Under the pieces are notes generated by a model. The model worked only from the letters and a program-made list of their open reading frames with translations, was not told where the DNA came from and did no database searches. A stretch of 48,677 bases of DNA from positions 1 to 48,677 of the forward strand of contig JAJTFC010000027.1 in the NCBI GenBank assembly GCA_021298315.1, given 5' to 3'. Each line of letters starts with the position of its first letter. Position 1 is the first letter of the stretch. The DNA comes from Planctomycetaceae bacterium. GTDB lineage: Bacteria > Planctomycetota > Planctomycetia > Pirellulales > Pirellulaceae. A program made the position numbers and the translations under genes. Below are positions 16,851-26,527 of the stretch, piece after piece.

Positions 16851-18629
16851 CTAATTTTTCCAGTTGCGTTGCAGATTTTTCCAAGTCGAGTTGGGATCCA
16901 ATTCAATTGCAACTCCGGGTTGACCGAGCCAAAAAGTGTTGAACTTTGTAAGATAACTCAAAGTTGCCGCCTTATCGTTTCGCTCTATCGCACCCTCGAT
17001 TTGACGTTGAAAAAAGAAAGCCGATGTGTTGCCCAATCGCTCGGATATGACCAACTGATCATCGGAGTCCTGGACTAGACCATGCGACCAGAAAATCCTG
17101 GCCTTGATATCAACAAGCACCGGGTCTTTGTACCTCTGGTAGAGCCGATCGGCGGCATCGACGAATACCGATCCAAAATCATCAAAGGTCATTCCTGTGC
17201 GACCGGAACTGTGATGCCTAAGCCACAGCGAAATCAGTAGCGAATCCAAGCCAGTGTCTTTCGGATAATTCTTACGATAATCCGCGACTCTTGCTTTCAA
17301 CAGGCCGTAATTCGACGTTGCCGAAAGCGCGACGGACACCAGATCCCTAGATCTGCTTGGCGATATACCTGGAATCGATCGATCGATTCGAGCAACTGCC
17401 TCTCCATCGGGTCTTGTTTCCCCGAACAACAAATCACTTCCCAACGATTGCTCGTCTCGCGATTCGTACTCACCGAAGACATCGATGACACCTTCGATGC
17501 CCCAACCCGAGGGGGTTTGCTCAGGCTCGATGGTGGTTTTTTTTCGGAAGGCATACCAGTCCTTCTGAAGGATTATTCCACAAGCCCGACTGAGTCGAAC
17601 TTCGCTTGGAATAGCAACAGCATCGATCCATTGAAACCTATCGCGTGACGAATCAAAAATCAACACCATGTAGCCAAAGTAGGGGGTGAATATACTTTCA
17701 ACCGTTGGATCTTGGAGACCTTGCTTTTTCTCAAAGAAGTTCTGATTGATTCCAGAAGTACCCCTTCGTGCACAAAGATCCTTGGCAACGTTAAAATACT
17801 CGTTGACACTGAGCATCTGGCTCAGACCCGAAATCCAACTCTCTGACATGGCTAACTTCGATAAATCCAGGGGTTCATGAAAGTATCGAACAAGAACCCC
17901 AATAGATTCAGGCCCTTGATAGAATCCCATCAAATCCCATTTGGACGAAGCAATTGCATTCGGTTTAGAAAGAGCTTCGACGGGAAAAGTCTTCATACCG
18001 TCGACGATCTGCTTGACAGGAATCTTCTCCTGATAAGCCAAAAAAGACCCACCAGGCGATAGAACCTTTTTTTCAAAGCCGGTCAAATCGAGCTGTTCCC
18101 AGAATCTGACTGGATCCAAGAGCCTGCCAGTTTCTGCGATCTTACTAGCGACCTGCTCGACTTGTTTACCGTTTGGATTAGCCTCCAAATGATCTTGCCA
18201 GTCGATCTGCCCCCAATCCAGCTGCTTGCTATCGGTAGCCTTAAAAGCCACCGAATTATCCACGCTTGCCACCTTCTTATCGCTTCCTCCAAGCCCCCAA
18301 TAGGCCCATAAAACCGCGCCAAGCGTAGCGACCAAGAGAACAAAAGCAAAAAGTACCCAAGAGCTAGTTGCAGACCGGGTTCTACGATTGGCAACTGATT
18401 GGTTAGGTTGATTGGACTCAGGTGCGGTTTGAGTAGCTTCGTCGAAGTGTGTTCGATGCAAAAGGAGATCGGGCTCCTGATCGAGTCTTTTTTGCTCAAG
18501 GACTCGGTTTGGATAAAGCACCTTTTCGACGACTGTCAACCAAGCTTCGCATCGGGGGCACTGAATCTGAGAACCTGATTTCGCACTGGTTCTTAACTGC
18601 TGCCCACATCGACAAATTGCACGACCCAT
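16851..18629 (-). CDS. Zinc-ribbon membrane protein, paralog A (unknown function)
   Basis: A 592-residue protein with an N-terminal zinc ribbon (CRCG at 6-9, CPRC at 24-27), a linker, one membrane helix at about residues 90-112 (WVLFAFVLLVATLGAVLWAY) and a large outer domain. The outer domain matches the downstream 542-residue protein block by block: YFHEPLDLSKLAMS, SWISGLSQMLSVNEYFNV, GYMVLIFDSS, DVFGEYESRDEQS, DSLLISLWLRHHS and a C-terminal helical region. It has an extra loop around RACGIILQKDWYAFRKKT that the other copy lacks. I do not recognise the family. A zinc ribbon facing the cytoplasm and a large outer domain suggest a sensor or anchor, but that is speculation. Confidence 0.8.
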   Translation of the reverse strand: MGRAICRCGQQLRTSAKSGSQIQCPRCEAWLTVVEKVLYPNRVLEQKRLDQEPDLLLHRTHFDEATQTAPESNQPNQSVANRRTRSATSSWVLFAFVLLVATLGAVLWAYWGLGGSDKKVASVDNSVAFKATDSKQLDWGQIDWQDHLEANPNGKQVEQVASKIAETGRLLDPVRFWEQLDLTGFEKKVLSPGGSFLAYQEKIPVKQIVDGMKTFPVEALSKPNAIASSKWDLMGFYQGPESIGVLVRYFHEPLDLSKLAMSESWISGLSQMLSVNEYFNVAKDLCARRGTSGINQNFFEKKQGLQDPTVESIFTPYFGYMVLIFDSSRDRFQWIDAVAIPSEVRLSRACGIILQKDWYAFRKKTTIEPEQTPSGWGIEGVIDVFGEYESRDEQSLGSDLLFGETRPDGEAVARIDRSIPGISPSRSRDLVSVALSATSNYGLLKARVADYRKNYPKDTGLDSLLISLWLRHHSSGRTGMTFDDFGSVFVDAADRLYQRYKDPVLVDIKARIFWSHGLVQDSDDQLVISERLGNTSAFFFQRQIEGAIERNDKAATLSYLTKFNTFWLGQPGVAIELDPNSTWKNLQRNWKN

Positions 18630-18730
18630 AAAGCCGCATCCCTACGAGCACTATTTGGACGACAAATAAAACGGGCACCCAGATGCTGACAGGTAATTCG
18701 AAATTGTCAATCTTTGAGCGCCAGCTGATA

Positions 18731-19672
18731 CTAACTGATACAAATCTTGAGCAATTCCCCCGTGTCGAGCTGAATCCCAAGCTTCGAGTCAAAATAACCA
18801 CGCTTGAGCATCGCCAGCCCCCTCCATGTCGCCCCAGATTTATCGAGCCCTTGCGATTTGCAAGCAGAGGTCAAAAAACCGATCGACTTTCCCTCACAGA
18901 TCAATTCATAGGGCATTCGAAACTCCTGCGAAGAAGGGGACCTGAGCTCGACTAAGCCCATTTGCTTTTGCACCTGTCCTAGGGCATCGAGGCGAGCGAC
19001 TGTCTCTTGACCCAGATAACATCCTTTTTTAAACGAGATAGTTCTAGAGTCGATCCCGATCTCCTGGGGTAAATTCTTTTCGTTGATATCCACACCGTAC
19101 CAGGGCCAAAAGTTACTGATACGTTCGAGCTCCCACTCCCTACGATTCTCGCAATCGCTCGCAAGGACTCCTATCCCAATCCTCTCGATATCGACCGACT
19201 GAGCATGACTCGACATGAGCATCAAGACGCTTTTGGGGCCTAGCCAAGGAACCTCGATCACTACTCGCGGGAGTTGACCATCATCAGGTTCGACACACTG
19301 CAATTGCTCCAAGTCTTTGTAGTTGCCTGCAAAGTAACTCCACGCCGTTGGTCGAAAAAGGAGTGCTTGATAGTCGCTGGATGCATCTCGAAGGGTCGCG
19401 TCTTCTCGGATGATGTAACGATCGATATGAGCAATGAGCCCTGCAGCTTGCCCCGGCGAGGAAACAAAGAAGGTTTTTGAATCCAAGGTCACGACGATTC
19501 CATGACTCAGCGTTCGACCTTTGACATCGAGCAAAAAAGTCTCGCGAACTTGCCCGGGTTGCAGGTTGCGCAGGTCTTGCGTGCAAAGGTTGTTAAGGAT
19601 CTTGTTTCGATCCGCACCCGTGAGTTCGATGACCGTTAGTGTTCCAATTGCAAGTCCTTGCGGCTTATCCAT
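18731..19672 (-). CDS. ygfZ: YgfZ/GcvT-like folate-binding protein
   Basis: A 313-residue protein of the YgfZ family, related to the glycine cleavage T-protein. The diagnostic KGCYLGQETVAR is present (residues about 218-229), and the N-terminal LTGADRNKILNNLCTQDLRNL fits the aminomethyltransferase fold. YgfZ helps maintain Fe-S enzymes with the help of folate; in E. coli it also affects tRNA modification by MiaB. It starts 6 bp after the ychF stop and is probably the last gene of a lysS-ychF-ygfZ operon. Confidence 0.87.
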   Translation of the reverse strand: MDKPQGLAIGTLTVIELTGADRNKILNNLCTQDLRNLQPGQVRETFLLDVKGRTLSHGIVVTLDSKTFFVSSPGQAAGLIAHIDRYIIREDATLRDASSDYQALLFRPTAWSYFAGNYKDLEQLQCVEPDDGQLPRVVIEVPWLGPKSVLMLMSSHAQSVDIERIGIGVLASDCENRREWELERISNFWPWYGVDINEKNLPQEIGIDSRTISFKKGCYLGQETVARLDALGQVQKQMGLVELRSPSSQEFRMPYELICEGKSIGFLTSACKSQGLDKSGATWRGLAMLKRGYFDSKLGIQLDTGELLKICIS

Positions 19673-19678
19673 TGTTTA

Positions 19679-20770
19679 TCACACGTTAAACAGAAAGTGA
19701 CAGATATCACCGTCTTGGACAACGTAGCTTTTTCCCTCGGTGCGCATCTTGCCACTAGCCCGAATCTCTTTCTCGTTGCCGAACTTCTCAAGGTCATCCA
19801 GAGAATAGCACTCGCAGCGAATAAAGCCTCGTTCAAAGTCGGTATGGATCACGCCGGCCGCTTGGGGACCTGTGGCTCCGATGGGGATCGTCCAGGCCCG
19901 TATTTCTTTCTCCCCGGCGGTGAAGTAACTCTGCAGTCCGAGGGTCTTATAGGTCTGCTTAGCGACCGTCTGAAGTGCAGGCTCCTCCAATCCGACAGCT
20001 GCGAGCATTTCCGATCGATCGGGTTCTTCGAGTTCAGCGATCTCCGCTTCGAGTTTGGCACAGACCGGGACGACTAAGGCTCCCTTGCGTGTTGCAAGTT
20101 CGCGAACCGCTTGGACCATGGGGCCTTGGCCATGGAGATCGTTCTCATCGACATTCGCAATGTAAAGGATTGGTTTTGCCGTCATCAATCCAAAACTTCG
20201 GATGGCTTTGGACTCTGCCTCGTCGAGGACCAAGGAACGCAGAGGCTGCTCGGAGTTCAGATGCTCTAGGCACTTTTGGATCACACCGACTCGAAACTTG
20301 GCCTCCTTGTCACCGGTTCTTGCAGCCCGCTCTGCTTTAGGTAATGCAGTTTCGACGCTTTGGATATCCGCAAAGAGCAGTTCCATTTCGATCGTCTCCA
20401 TATCCGAGACCGGATCGACTTTTCCGGCAACGTGCGTAACATCCGGATCGACGAAACAACGGACGACTTGCAAGATCGCATCGACCTCTCGAATGTGACT
20501 TAGGAATTTATTCCCGAGTCCCTCTCCCTCGCTGGCACCTTTAACGATTCCGGCGATGTCTACCAATTTGAACATCGCAGGAATTATTTTCTGAGTCTTG
20601 ATGAAATGGTTGATTCGATCCAGACGTTTGTCGGGAATACTGACGATTCCTTCGTTGGGCTCGATGGTGCAAAACGGATAGTTTGCAGCTTGAGCTCCCT
20701 GTGAACCAGTCAGTGCATTAAAGAGCGTACTCTTTCCGACATTGGGCAACCCTACGATTCCTGCTTCCAT
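19679..20770 (-). CDS. ychF: Redox-regulated ATPase YchF
   Basis: A 363-residue OBG-family P-loop protein. The G1 motif is GLPNVGKS (residues 7-14), G3 is [17 protein letters not shown], and the G4 position reads ANVDEND, an NxxE-type motif that fits the ATP preference of this family. The C-terminal TGS-like domain includes the [21 protein letters not shown] segment and ends [17 protein letters not shown]. YchF binds ribosomes and regulates the oxidative stress response. It lies 34 bp downstream of lysS and 6 bp upstream of ygfZ. Confidence 0.97.
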   Translation of the reverse strand: MEAGIVGLPNVGKSTLFNALTGSQGAQAANYPFCTIEPNEGIVSIPDKRLDRINHFIKTQKIIPAMFKLVDIAGIVKGASEGEGLGNKFLSHIREVDAILQVVRCFVDPDVTHVAGKVDPVSDMETIEMELLFADIQSVETALPKAERAARTGDKEAKFRVGVIQKCLEHLNSEQPLRSLVLDEAESKAIRSFGLMTAKPILYIANVDENDLHGQGPMVQAVRELATRKGALVVPVCAKLEAEIAELEEPDRSEMLAAVGLEEPALQTVAKQTYKTLGLQSYFTAGEKEIRAWTIPIGATGPQAAGVIHTDFERGFIRCECYSLDDLEKFGNEKEIRASGKMRTEGKSYVVQDGDICHFLFNV

Positions 20771-20804
20771 GAATAAATCTCCAACTGACTTCTTGACTAC
20801 AACC

Positions 20805-22391
20805 TTAGGATTCGTGCCTTAAAAGTGGGAACAAAATCACATCTCGGATGCTGCGAGAATTCGTAAGTAGCATCACCAAGCGATCGATACCAATTCCCAA
20901 TCCGCCAGCCGGTGGCATTCCGTGCCTCAAAGCACGGATAAAATCGCTATCCATTCGGGCCATCGAATCCTCTTCGGGCATCCCATCGAGCTGCGTTTTA
21001 AACAACGACTCTTGTAAGATTGGATCGTTCAGTTCGGTATAGGCGTTGGCCAACTCCATTCCGTGAATGAACAGTTCGAACCTTTCGGCAATCTTCGGAT
21101 TCGTGCTGGAGCGTTTGGTCAGCGGGCAAAGACTCGCCGGATAATCGGTCACAAAAACCGGACCGATCAGCGAGTCTTCCACCTTCTCCTCAAACACTTC
21201 GCTTACAACCACATCGGGATGTTTGCCTGTGGGATCCAACCCGATCTTCTTGGCGAGCTTTGCGATCCCCTCAGCATCGTCGATCTTCAAACCTGTGTGA
21301 TGTTCAAATAGCTCTGTGTAAGTCTTGCGAGCAAAAGGCGGAGTAAAATCGATGGGCAAATCCCCCCACATCAATTGATACCCCTGCCCGGTGGCTTCGA
21401 TCGCCTCGACGATGATCTGCTGAGTCAGATCCATCATGACTTTGTAGTCGGCATAAGCCCAGTAGAGTTCGATCATCGTGAACTCAGGATTATGTTTGGG
21501 GCTGATCCCTTCGTTGCGGTAAACCCGTCCGATTTCGTAGACGCGTTCGATTCCGCCAACCATCAGTCGTTTGAGATGCAACTCCAGAGCGATTCTCAGA
21601 ACGAGCTTCATTTCCAATGCGTTGTGGTGGGTCATAAACGGCTTGGCCGCTGCTCCTCCAGCTATCGTATGGAGCGTTGGGCCCTCGACCTCAACAAACT
21701 CGTGCTTCGAGAGTGTCCTTCGAATCGATTGGATGATCTTGGTTCGTTTCAGAAAGGTCTGAAGCGACTCGGGGTTATAAGTTAGATCGACATACCGCAT
21801 CCTTTGACGCAACTCAGGATCCTGTAGCCCCGCGTGCTTTTCCGGTGGTGGCTCGAGCGTCTTGGTCATGAAATGAAGCTTCGATGCAAACACCGTTAGC
21901 TCTCCGGTGTTGGTTCGTCCAAGACGGCCATCGACACCGATCAGATCGCCAAAGTCCAGAAGTTTTGTCAGCTCAAAATCCTCATCGGGTAAATGACCCT
22001 TGGGGATCATGACTTGAATGTCACCGGTAAGGTCTCGAATGTTCAGGAACACCAGTTTACCGGCGGTTCTCATCAAGAGGATCCGACCTGCAATGCGAAC
22101 CTCAGGGCCGACTTCCTCCCCTGCCCCCTGCTGGGCTTTCCAAGCCTTGTAATCGACAGGCTCGGAGCCATCAAAGTCGGGCAGTTCGACAAAACCGCCA
22201 TCCTGCTTTTTGAAACGGACTTCGGATGCCTTGGCTCGAACCGCATCGATGAAATGCCTGTGATCGAAGCGGTGCCCCCAAGGATCGATCCCCATGGCTT
22301 CGATTTTTTTTAGTTTTTCCAGCCTCGCTGCTTGATGAACCCCAAGTTCATGGGAATTTTGCGAACCAGATTCAGACTTCGAGTCAGACAT
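20805..22391 (-). CDS. lysS: Lysyl-tRNA synthetase, class II
   Basis: A 528-residue class II aminoacyl-tRNA synthetase that charges tRNA-Lys. The N-terminal OB fold for anticodon binding covers about residues 80-180 ([20 protein letters not shown]). The class II motifs are clear: motif 2 [13 protein letters not shown] with [14 protein letters not shown], and motif 3 [16 protein letters not shown] near the end. Length is slightly above the usual 490-510 because of a 45-residue insert or linker around the [13 protein letters not shown] segment before the OB fold. It is divergent from rarA across a 165 bp gap and probably heads the lysS-ychF-ygfZ operon. Confidence 0.97.
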   Translation of the reverse strand: MSDSKSESGSQNSHELGVHQAARLEKLKKIEAMGIDPWGHRFDHRHFIDAVRAKASEVRFKKQDGGFVELPDFDGSEPVDYKAWKAQQGAGEEVGPEVRIAGRILLMRTAGKLVFLNIRDLTGDIQVMIPKGHLPDEDFELTKLLDFGDLIGVDGRLGRTNTGELTVFASKLHFMTKTLEPPPEKHAGLQDPELRQRMRYVDLTYNPESLQTFLKRTKIIQSIRRTLSKHEFVEVEGPTLHTIAGGAAAKPFMTHHNALEMKLVLRIALELHLKRLMVGGIERVYEIGRVYRNEGISPKHNPEFTMIELYWAYADYKVMMDLTQQIIVEAIEATGQGYQLMWGDLPIDFTPPFARKTYTELFEHHTGLKIDDAEGIAKLAKKIGLDPTGKHPDVVVSEVFEEKVEDSLIGPVFVTDYPASLCPLTKRSSTNPKIAERFELFIHGMELANAYTELNDPILQESLFKTQLDGMPEEDSMARMDSDFIRALRHGMPPAGGLGIGIDRLVMLLTNSRSIRDVILFPLLRHES

Positions 22392-22556
22392 TGTCTAAAA
22401 TCCAAAGAGGGACGGAAACGGGTCAACCGGTGGTCTTTCCCAGCCAAGGCCCGAGATTGTAGGGATTTGCACGGGAAAACCAAGGCTAACGCACTAAGCC
22501 GGTATTGAACGACCCGGTCTTTATTTCCAACAAAATCGCTAGCCGAGCTTCAAACG

Positions 22557-23906
22557 ATGGATTTATTTTCAAAAGCTGAGGAATCCAACCGCCAAGGTGC
22601 CCAGCCCCTTGCGGCTCGGATGCGCCCAAAGTCGCTCGATCAAATGGTCGGCCAGTCGCATATCCTCGGCCCCGGAAAACTCCTTCGCAGGCTCGTCAGC
22701 GCAGCACGAATTCAGTCGGTTCTCTTCTACGGTCCACCGGGAACGGGCAAGACGACACTTGCCAAACTCATCGCCACGGAGACCAAAGCAGCCTTCCGAC
22801 AAATCAACGCCGTTACCAGCGGTATCAAAGAACTGCGTGAGGCGCTCGAATGGGCCCGAGATGAGCTGAGCGTCAGTGGCTCAAGACCGATTCTATTCAT
22901 CGATGAAATCCATCGATTCAACCGATCCCAGCAAGACGCCCTACTGCCGGATGTCGAAGCCGGTACGATCGCCCTGGTTGGAGCCACGACCAGCAACCCC
23001 TTCTTTGCCGTCAACGGTGCCTTGCTAAGTCGCTCGCAAGTCTTCGAGTTGCAACCTCTGGGCCAAAACGATCTCGTTAGGCTGCTTGATCGGGCCATCC
23101 ATGACCCCGAGTCTGGATATGGTCGCTATTCGATCCAGGTAACGCCACAAGCCCTCGAGTACTGCGCTAGAATCGCCGAGGGAGACGCTCGACGCGCATT
23201 GAACGCCTTGGAAGTCGCCGTACTCTCCTCCGTCAGCATCCCAATCCACCTGACGGTCGAACTCATGCAAGAGAGCATGCAAAAGAAAGTACTCCAGTTC
23301 GATCCCTCCGGCGACCAGCATTACGACATGGCTAGCGCCCTGATCAAAAGCTTGCGTGGCTCGGATGTCGATGCGGCTTTGTACTGGCTGGCTCGAGCCA
23401 TCGAGAGCGGTGAGGAAATCCGTTTTCTGACCCGCAGACTCGTGATCTTTGCAAGTGAAGATATCGGCAATGCCGATCCAGAGGCTCTGAGCCTTGCCGT
23501 CGCAACCATGCAGGCTTGCGAGTTTGTTGGATTGCCCGAGTGCCAGTTGAACCTTTCCCAAGCGGTCATCTATCTAGCGCTTGCACCCAAGAGCAACTCG
23601 GCTACCACGGCCATCATGGCCGCCAGAAAAGAAGTTCAGCAAGGAAACCTGATACCCGTGCCAATCCATCTTCGCGATGGTCATTACCCCGGCTCTGAGG
23701 TACTTGGTCATGGCATCGGATACCAATACTCCCACGACTCCCCCGATGGGATCGCCGCCCAAGATTACCTGGGAGTCGATCGCCAGTTCTATCATCCGAT
23801 CCAGCGAGGCCAGGAGAACCAACTGGCCAGCCGTTACGAAGAAATCCGAAGCAGACTCAAACGCCACACCCAAAAAACCGTCTCATCCAGCGAGCAAGCC
23901 CCATGA
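22557..23906 (+). CDS. rarA: Replication-associated recombination protein RarA (MgsA)
   Basis: A 449-residue AAA+ ATPase related to clamp-loader subunits, acting at stalled replication forks. The Walker A motif is GPPGTGKT (residues 59-66), Walker B is ILFIDEIHRF, and the sensor 1 region GATTSNPFFAVNGALLSRSQVFEL is typical. The C-terminal oligomerisation domain has DMASALIKSLRGSDVDAALYWLARAI and FASEDIGNADPEAL. The last four bases (ATGA) contain the start codon of the next gene, indicating translational coupling. Confidence 0.95.
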   Translation: MDLFSKAEESNRQGAQPLAARMRPKSLDQMVGQSHILGPGKLLRRLVSAARIQSVLFYGPPGTGKTTLAKLIATETKAAFRQINAVTSGIKELREALEWARDELSVSGSRPILFIDEIHRFNRSQQDALLPDVEAGTIALVGATTSNPFFAVNGALLSRSQVFELQPLGQNDLVRLLDRAIHDPESGYGRYSIQVTPQALEYCARIAEGDARRALNALEVAVLSSVSIPIHLTVELMQESMQKKVLQFDPSGDQHYDMASALIKSLRGSDVDAALYWLARAIESGEEIRFLTRRLVIFASEDIGNADPEALSLAVATMQACEFVGLPECQLNLSQAVIYLALAPKSNSATTAIMAARKEVQQGNLIPVPIHLRDGHYPGSEVLGHGIGYQYSHDSPDGIAAQDYLGVDRQFYHPIQRGQENQLASRYEEIRSRLKRHTQKTVSSSEQAP

Positions 23907-25216
23907 GAACATTCGCAGCCGCATTGCTTTTGTGCAGCCTCCTTGCCAGTCTTTGCTCTCATGCCAATGCTTGGCAAGATACTCAGGAACAAGAGTCTTT
24001 GCGGGCCAAGATCCGCCAACTTGCCAAGCAGCTCGATGCGGACAAGGAAGCCGATCGCGATGCCGCTGAAAAGGAGATCCAAGAGATTGGTCCAGAGGTA
24101 TTGGAGTTTTTACCTCCTTTGGACGAGGAAGCTTCTGCGGAACTCCGGATGCGACTCCAGCGTATCCACGAGAAGTTCTTCGAAGAAACCACCTTGGACT
24201 TTCACGAACCCTCGACAGTCAACCTCGTTGGAGAAATGAGTGTTTTGGATGCTCTCGAAAAAATCGGCAAGCAAACCCGAAACAGAATAAGCCTGGAAGC
24301 TTATAGGAAACAAGCTGCCTTGGGAGAAGTGGCTGACTTCGATATCCAAGGTGTGACCTATTGGGAAGCCCTTGATGAAGTGATGCAAAAGATCGATTGG
24401 CAAATCATACCAAAGGACAGTGGTAAAATTTCTTTTGGCCCAACACCCAAAGTCCCTGAGGATCGTAACGGTTTGCTCAAAAGCTTGCCTCGCGAATCGA
24501 TCCCTCCGGTCTATATCGGTGTCCTAAGGCTACAACCTGTTGCTCTAAGCAAAACCACGAACTTTCTGGATCCGCTCCAAAGCACTGCAGACTTGGATTT
24601 TGTCGTGCAATGGGAACCAAGATTCAATCCGGTATTCGTGAGGTTCAAGATGGACAAGCTAGTCGTCAGAACCGACAACGATGAATTGCTTCTGGTGCCA
24701 ACCGATCAATCGAGCGACTATGTGCCTACAGGTTCTCAGCTCATAGTCTCGATGCGAGTCGTCAAACCAACGCAAGTTGCTAGCAAGATCGCATCATGGA
24801 AAGGGGAAATGCAAATAGCGATCCCGGGGCGAACAGCGACGATCGATTTTGAGAACCCGAAAGAGAACACAGGCAAGACACAAACGGCTGGCGATCTGAC
24901 CGTTGTTTTGGAATCCGCCCGCAAGAATCGGGATTTGCAGGAAGTCCAAATCGGCGTATCGCTAACGAATCAACTATCGAGCGAAGTCATGCAGGGCTGG
25001 ATGGCACTGACAGATGGCTATCTTTTGGACAAAGAAGGAAACCGCATCGACCATGCCGGTTGGGCTACCACACGCATTACCAAACACGATATCGGCCTGA
25101 GTTATCTCTTCGACATCGAAGCTCCATTGAGTGACTATCGGTTTGTTTACCGAGCCCCAGAGTCGGTTATCTTGCAGACCGCGGATTACGAGTTCGACAA
25201 TATCCCCTTCCCTTAG
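23903..25216 (+). CDS. Secreted protein with STN/secretin-like repeats, unknown function
   Basis: A 437-residue protein with a Sec signal peptide (about residues 1-24, ending SHANAWQ). A charged helical segment follows, then a pair of repeats resembling the secretin/TonB short N-terminal (STN) fold: TVNLVGEMSVLDALEKIGKQT and DFDIQGVTYWEALDEVMQKIDW. This type of segment occurs in many planctomycete secreted proteins. The C-terminal half is beta-rich and unrecognised. Its start codon overlaps the rarA stop as ATGA, an unusual pairing of a cytoplasmic repair gene with an exported protein. The function is unknown. Confidence 0.75.
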   Translation: MRTFAAALLLCSLLASLCSHANAWQDTQEQESLRAKIRQLAKQLDADKEADRDAAEKEIQEIGPEVLEFLPPLDEEASAELRMRLQRIHEKFFEETTLDFHEPSTVNLVGEMSVLDALEKIGKQTRNRISLEAYRKQAALGEVADFDIQGVTYWEALDEVMQKIDWQIIPKDSGKISFGPTPKVPEDRNGLLKSLPRESIPPVYIGVLRLQPVALSKTTNFLDPLQSTADLDFVVQWEPRFNPVFVRFKMDKLVVRTDNDELLLVPTDQSSDYVPTGSQLIVSMRVVKPTQVASKIASWKGEMQIAIPGRTATIDFENPKENTGKTQTAGDLTVVLESARKNRDLQEVQIGVSLTNQLSSEVMQGWMALTDGYLLDKEGNRIDHAGWATTRITKHDIGLSYLFDIEAPLSDYRFVYRAPESVILQTADYEFDNIPFP

Positions 25217-25249
25217 TTTCTTCAGACTCTCTCAAAGAAATACCCTTTC

Positions 25250-26515
25250 ATGATCGATGCACTTCCGTGGGATCCAGAAATGGAGAGCCCAGCAACCATT
25301 GCTATCCTGGGTGCAGGTCCCATGGGTATTGAAGCGGCACTCTATGCTCGATTCCTCGGTTACCACGTATCGATCTTCGAAACCCGTCGAGTCGCCCACC
25401 GCATGCTCGATTGGAATAATCGCAAGATCGATTCACCAGCCGGGCAGATAACTACCAGTCTAGGTTTGGGAGCATTAGAGGCCCAAGACGAAGGGTATCG
25501 CCCTCCGGACGAAGATCATTTTTTTACAGGCAAGCAGTACGCTGAGGAGTATCTACTGCCGTTGGCGAAAACCGATCTTTTGTTCGACGACATCCACTTC
25601 TTAAGCCCCGTAATCGACATTTCTCGCTGGCGATCAAGCGATCAACCCAAGCCCGATCGACTCGATGAATTCCAGTGGCAAAGTCGGTGTAACGATGAAT
25701 TCCGAATCCTCGTCCAAGGCAGACATCGAGGGACTTGGGTATCGCGAGCCGATTGTATTATCGATTGCCGTGGTACACGGTCCGCTAGAGTCGGACTAGG
25801 CCCCTGCGGCGGTCTTGCTATCGGAGAACTCCAATCCCGTGATGACTTCCTCGAGCATCTACCGATGGATCGAAAATTCGACCCAAAGACCTACGATGGC
25901 AAACAGATCGTACTGGTTGGATCGACTCCTGAGGCTTGTCGGCAAGTACGCGAGTGCCTAGAGTACGACGGCCATGCAAAACTCATTTGGATAGTACCTC
26001 CAAGCTCTGCTCAGTACCACAACCCCCCCGGCTCCGATGAGCTTGCTGTTACTCGAAGCGAACTTTCGGATCAAACCTCCATGCGATTTCTGATGATCGA
26101 AAGCTTGGGTGTCGAATCGATTTCCAAGTCCGAGCAAGGCCTCTGGCAGATACGATTGCTCAAAGATGATGAGAGCACAGTGGAACTCCAAGCCGATTGC
26201 GTCGTCAGCAAAACCGAGCAATTCGAAGAACCGCTCGGTTGGACTTTGCTCACCGGTAATCAGTACGCTTTTGGTTATGTCCAATCAATCCTACAGCAGG
26301 AGTTTCAACAAGCGGATGAGTCAGAACAAGAGCAAGCCAAACGGGCAATCCAAGTCATCACGGCCGAACCAGGCTACTTTCGACTCAGAGCCGATAAGGG
26401 GCTGGCCGAAGGCTTCGAGCGCCTGCGTACGATCTTTGCTATCCTAGGTGGTCGATCGGATTTGGATCTCTACGCAATCATGCAAAAACAACGATCGCAT
26501 CAGAGCCCCGAGTAA
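25250..26515 (+). CDS. FAD/NAD(P)-binding oxidoreductase-like protein
   Basis: A 421-residue protein with an N-terminal dinucleotide-binding fold: TIAILGAGPMGIEAALYARFLGYHVSIFE gives GxGxxG and the acidic strand end (Glu) that fits FAD. A second nucleotide-binding strand may be KQIVLVGSTPEACRQV in the middle. The general pattern is that of pyridine-nucleotide-disulfide oxidoreductase-like flavoproteins. No redox CxxC is present, so it is not a thioredoxin reductase. The substrate is not known. It starts 33 bp after the STN-like gene and may be in the rarA transcript. Confidence 0.7.
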   Translation: MIDALPWDPEMESPATIAILGAGPMGIEAALYARFLGYHVSIFETRRVAHRMLDWNNRKIDSPAGQITTSLGLGALEAQDEGYRPPDEDHFFTGKQYAEEYLLPLAKTDLLFDDIHFLSPVIDISRWRSSDQPKPDRLDEFQWQSRCNDEFRILVQGRHRGTWVSRADCIIDCRGTRSARVGLGPCGGLAIGELQSRDDFLEHLPMDRKFDPKTYDGKQIVLVGSTPEACRQVRECLEYDGHAKLIWIVPPSSAQYHNPPGSDELAVTRSELSDQTSMRFLMIESLGVESISKSEQGLWQIRLLKDDESTVELQADCVVSKTEQFEEPLGWTLLTGNQYAFGYVQSILQQEFQQADESEQEQAKRAIQVITAEPGYFRLRADKGLAEGFERLRTIFAILGGRSDLDLYAIMQKQRSHQSPE

Positions 26516-26527
26516 AACAAACTCCCG

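Noticed and set aside
17380-17400. Repeated CGATCG/TCGATCG words, considered as a dispersed repeat family
   Set aside because: The words are spread inside many genes and probably reflect base and codon preferences rather than a mobile repeat; counting would be needed to say more.
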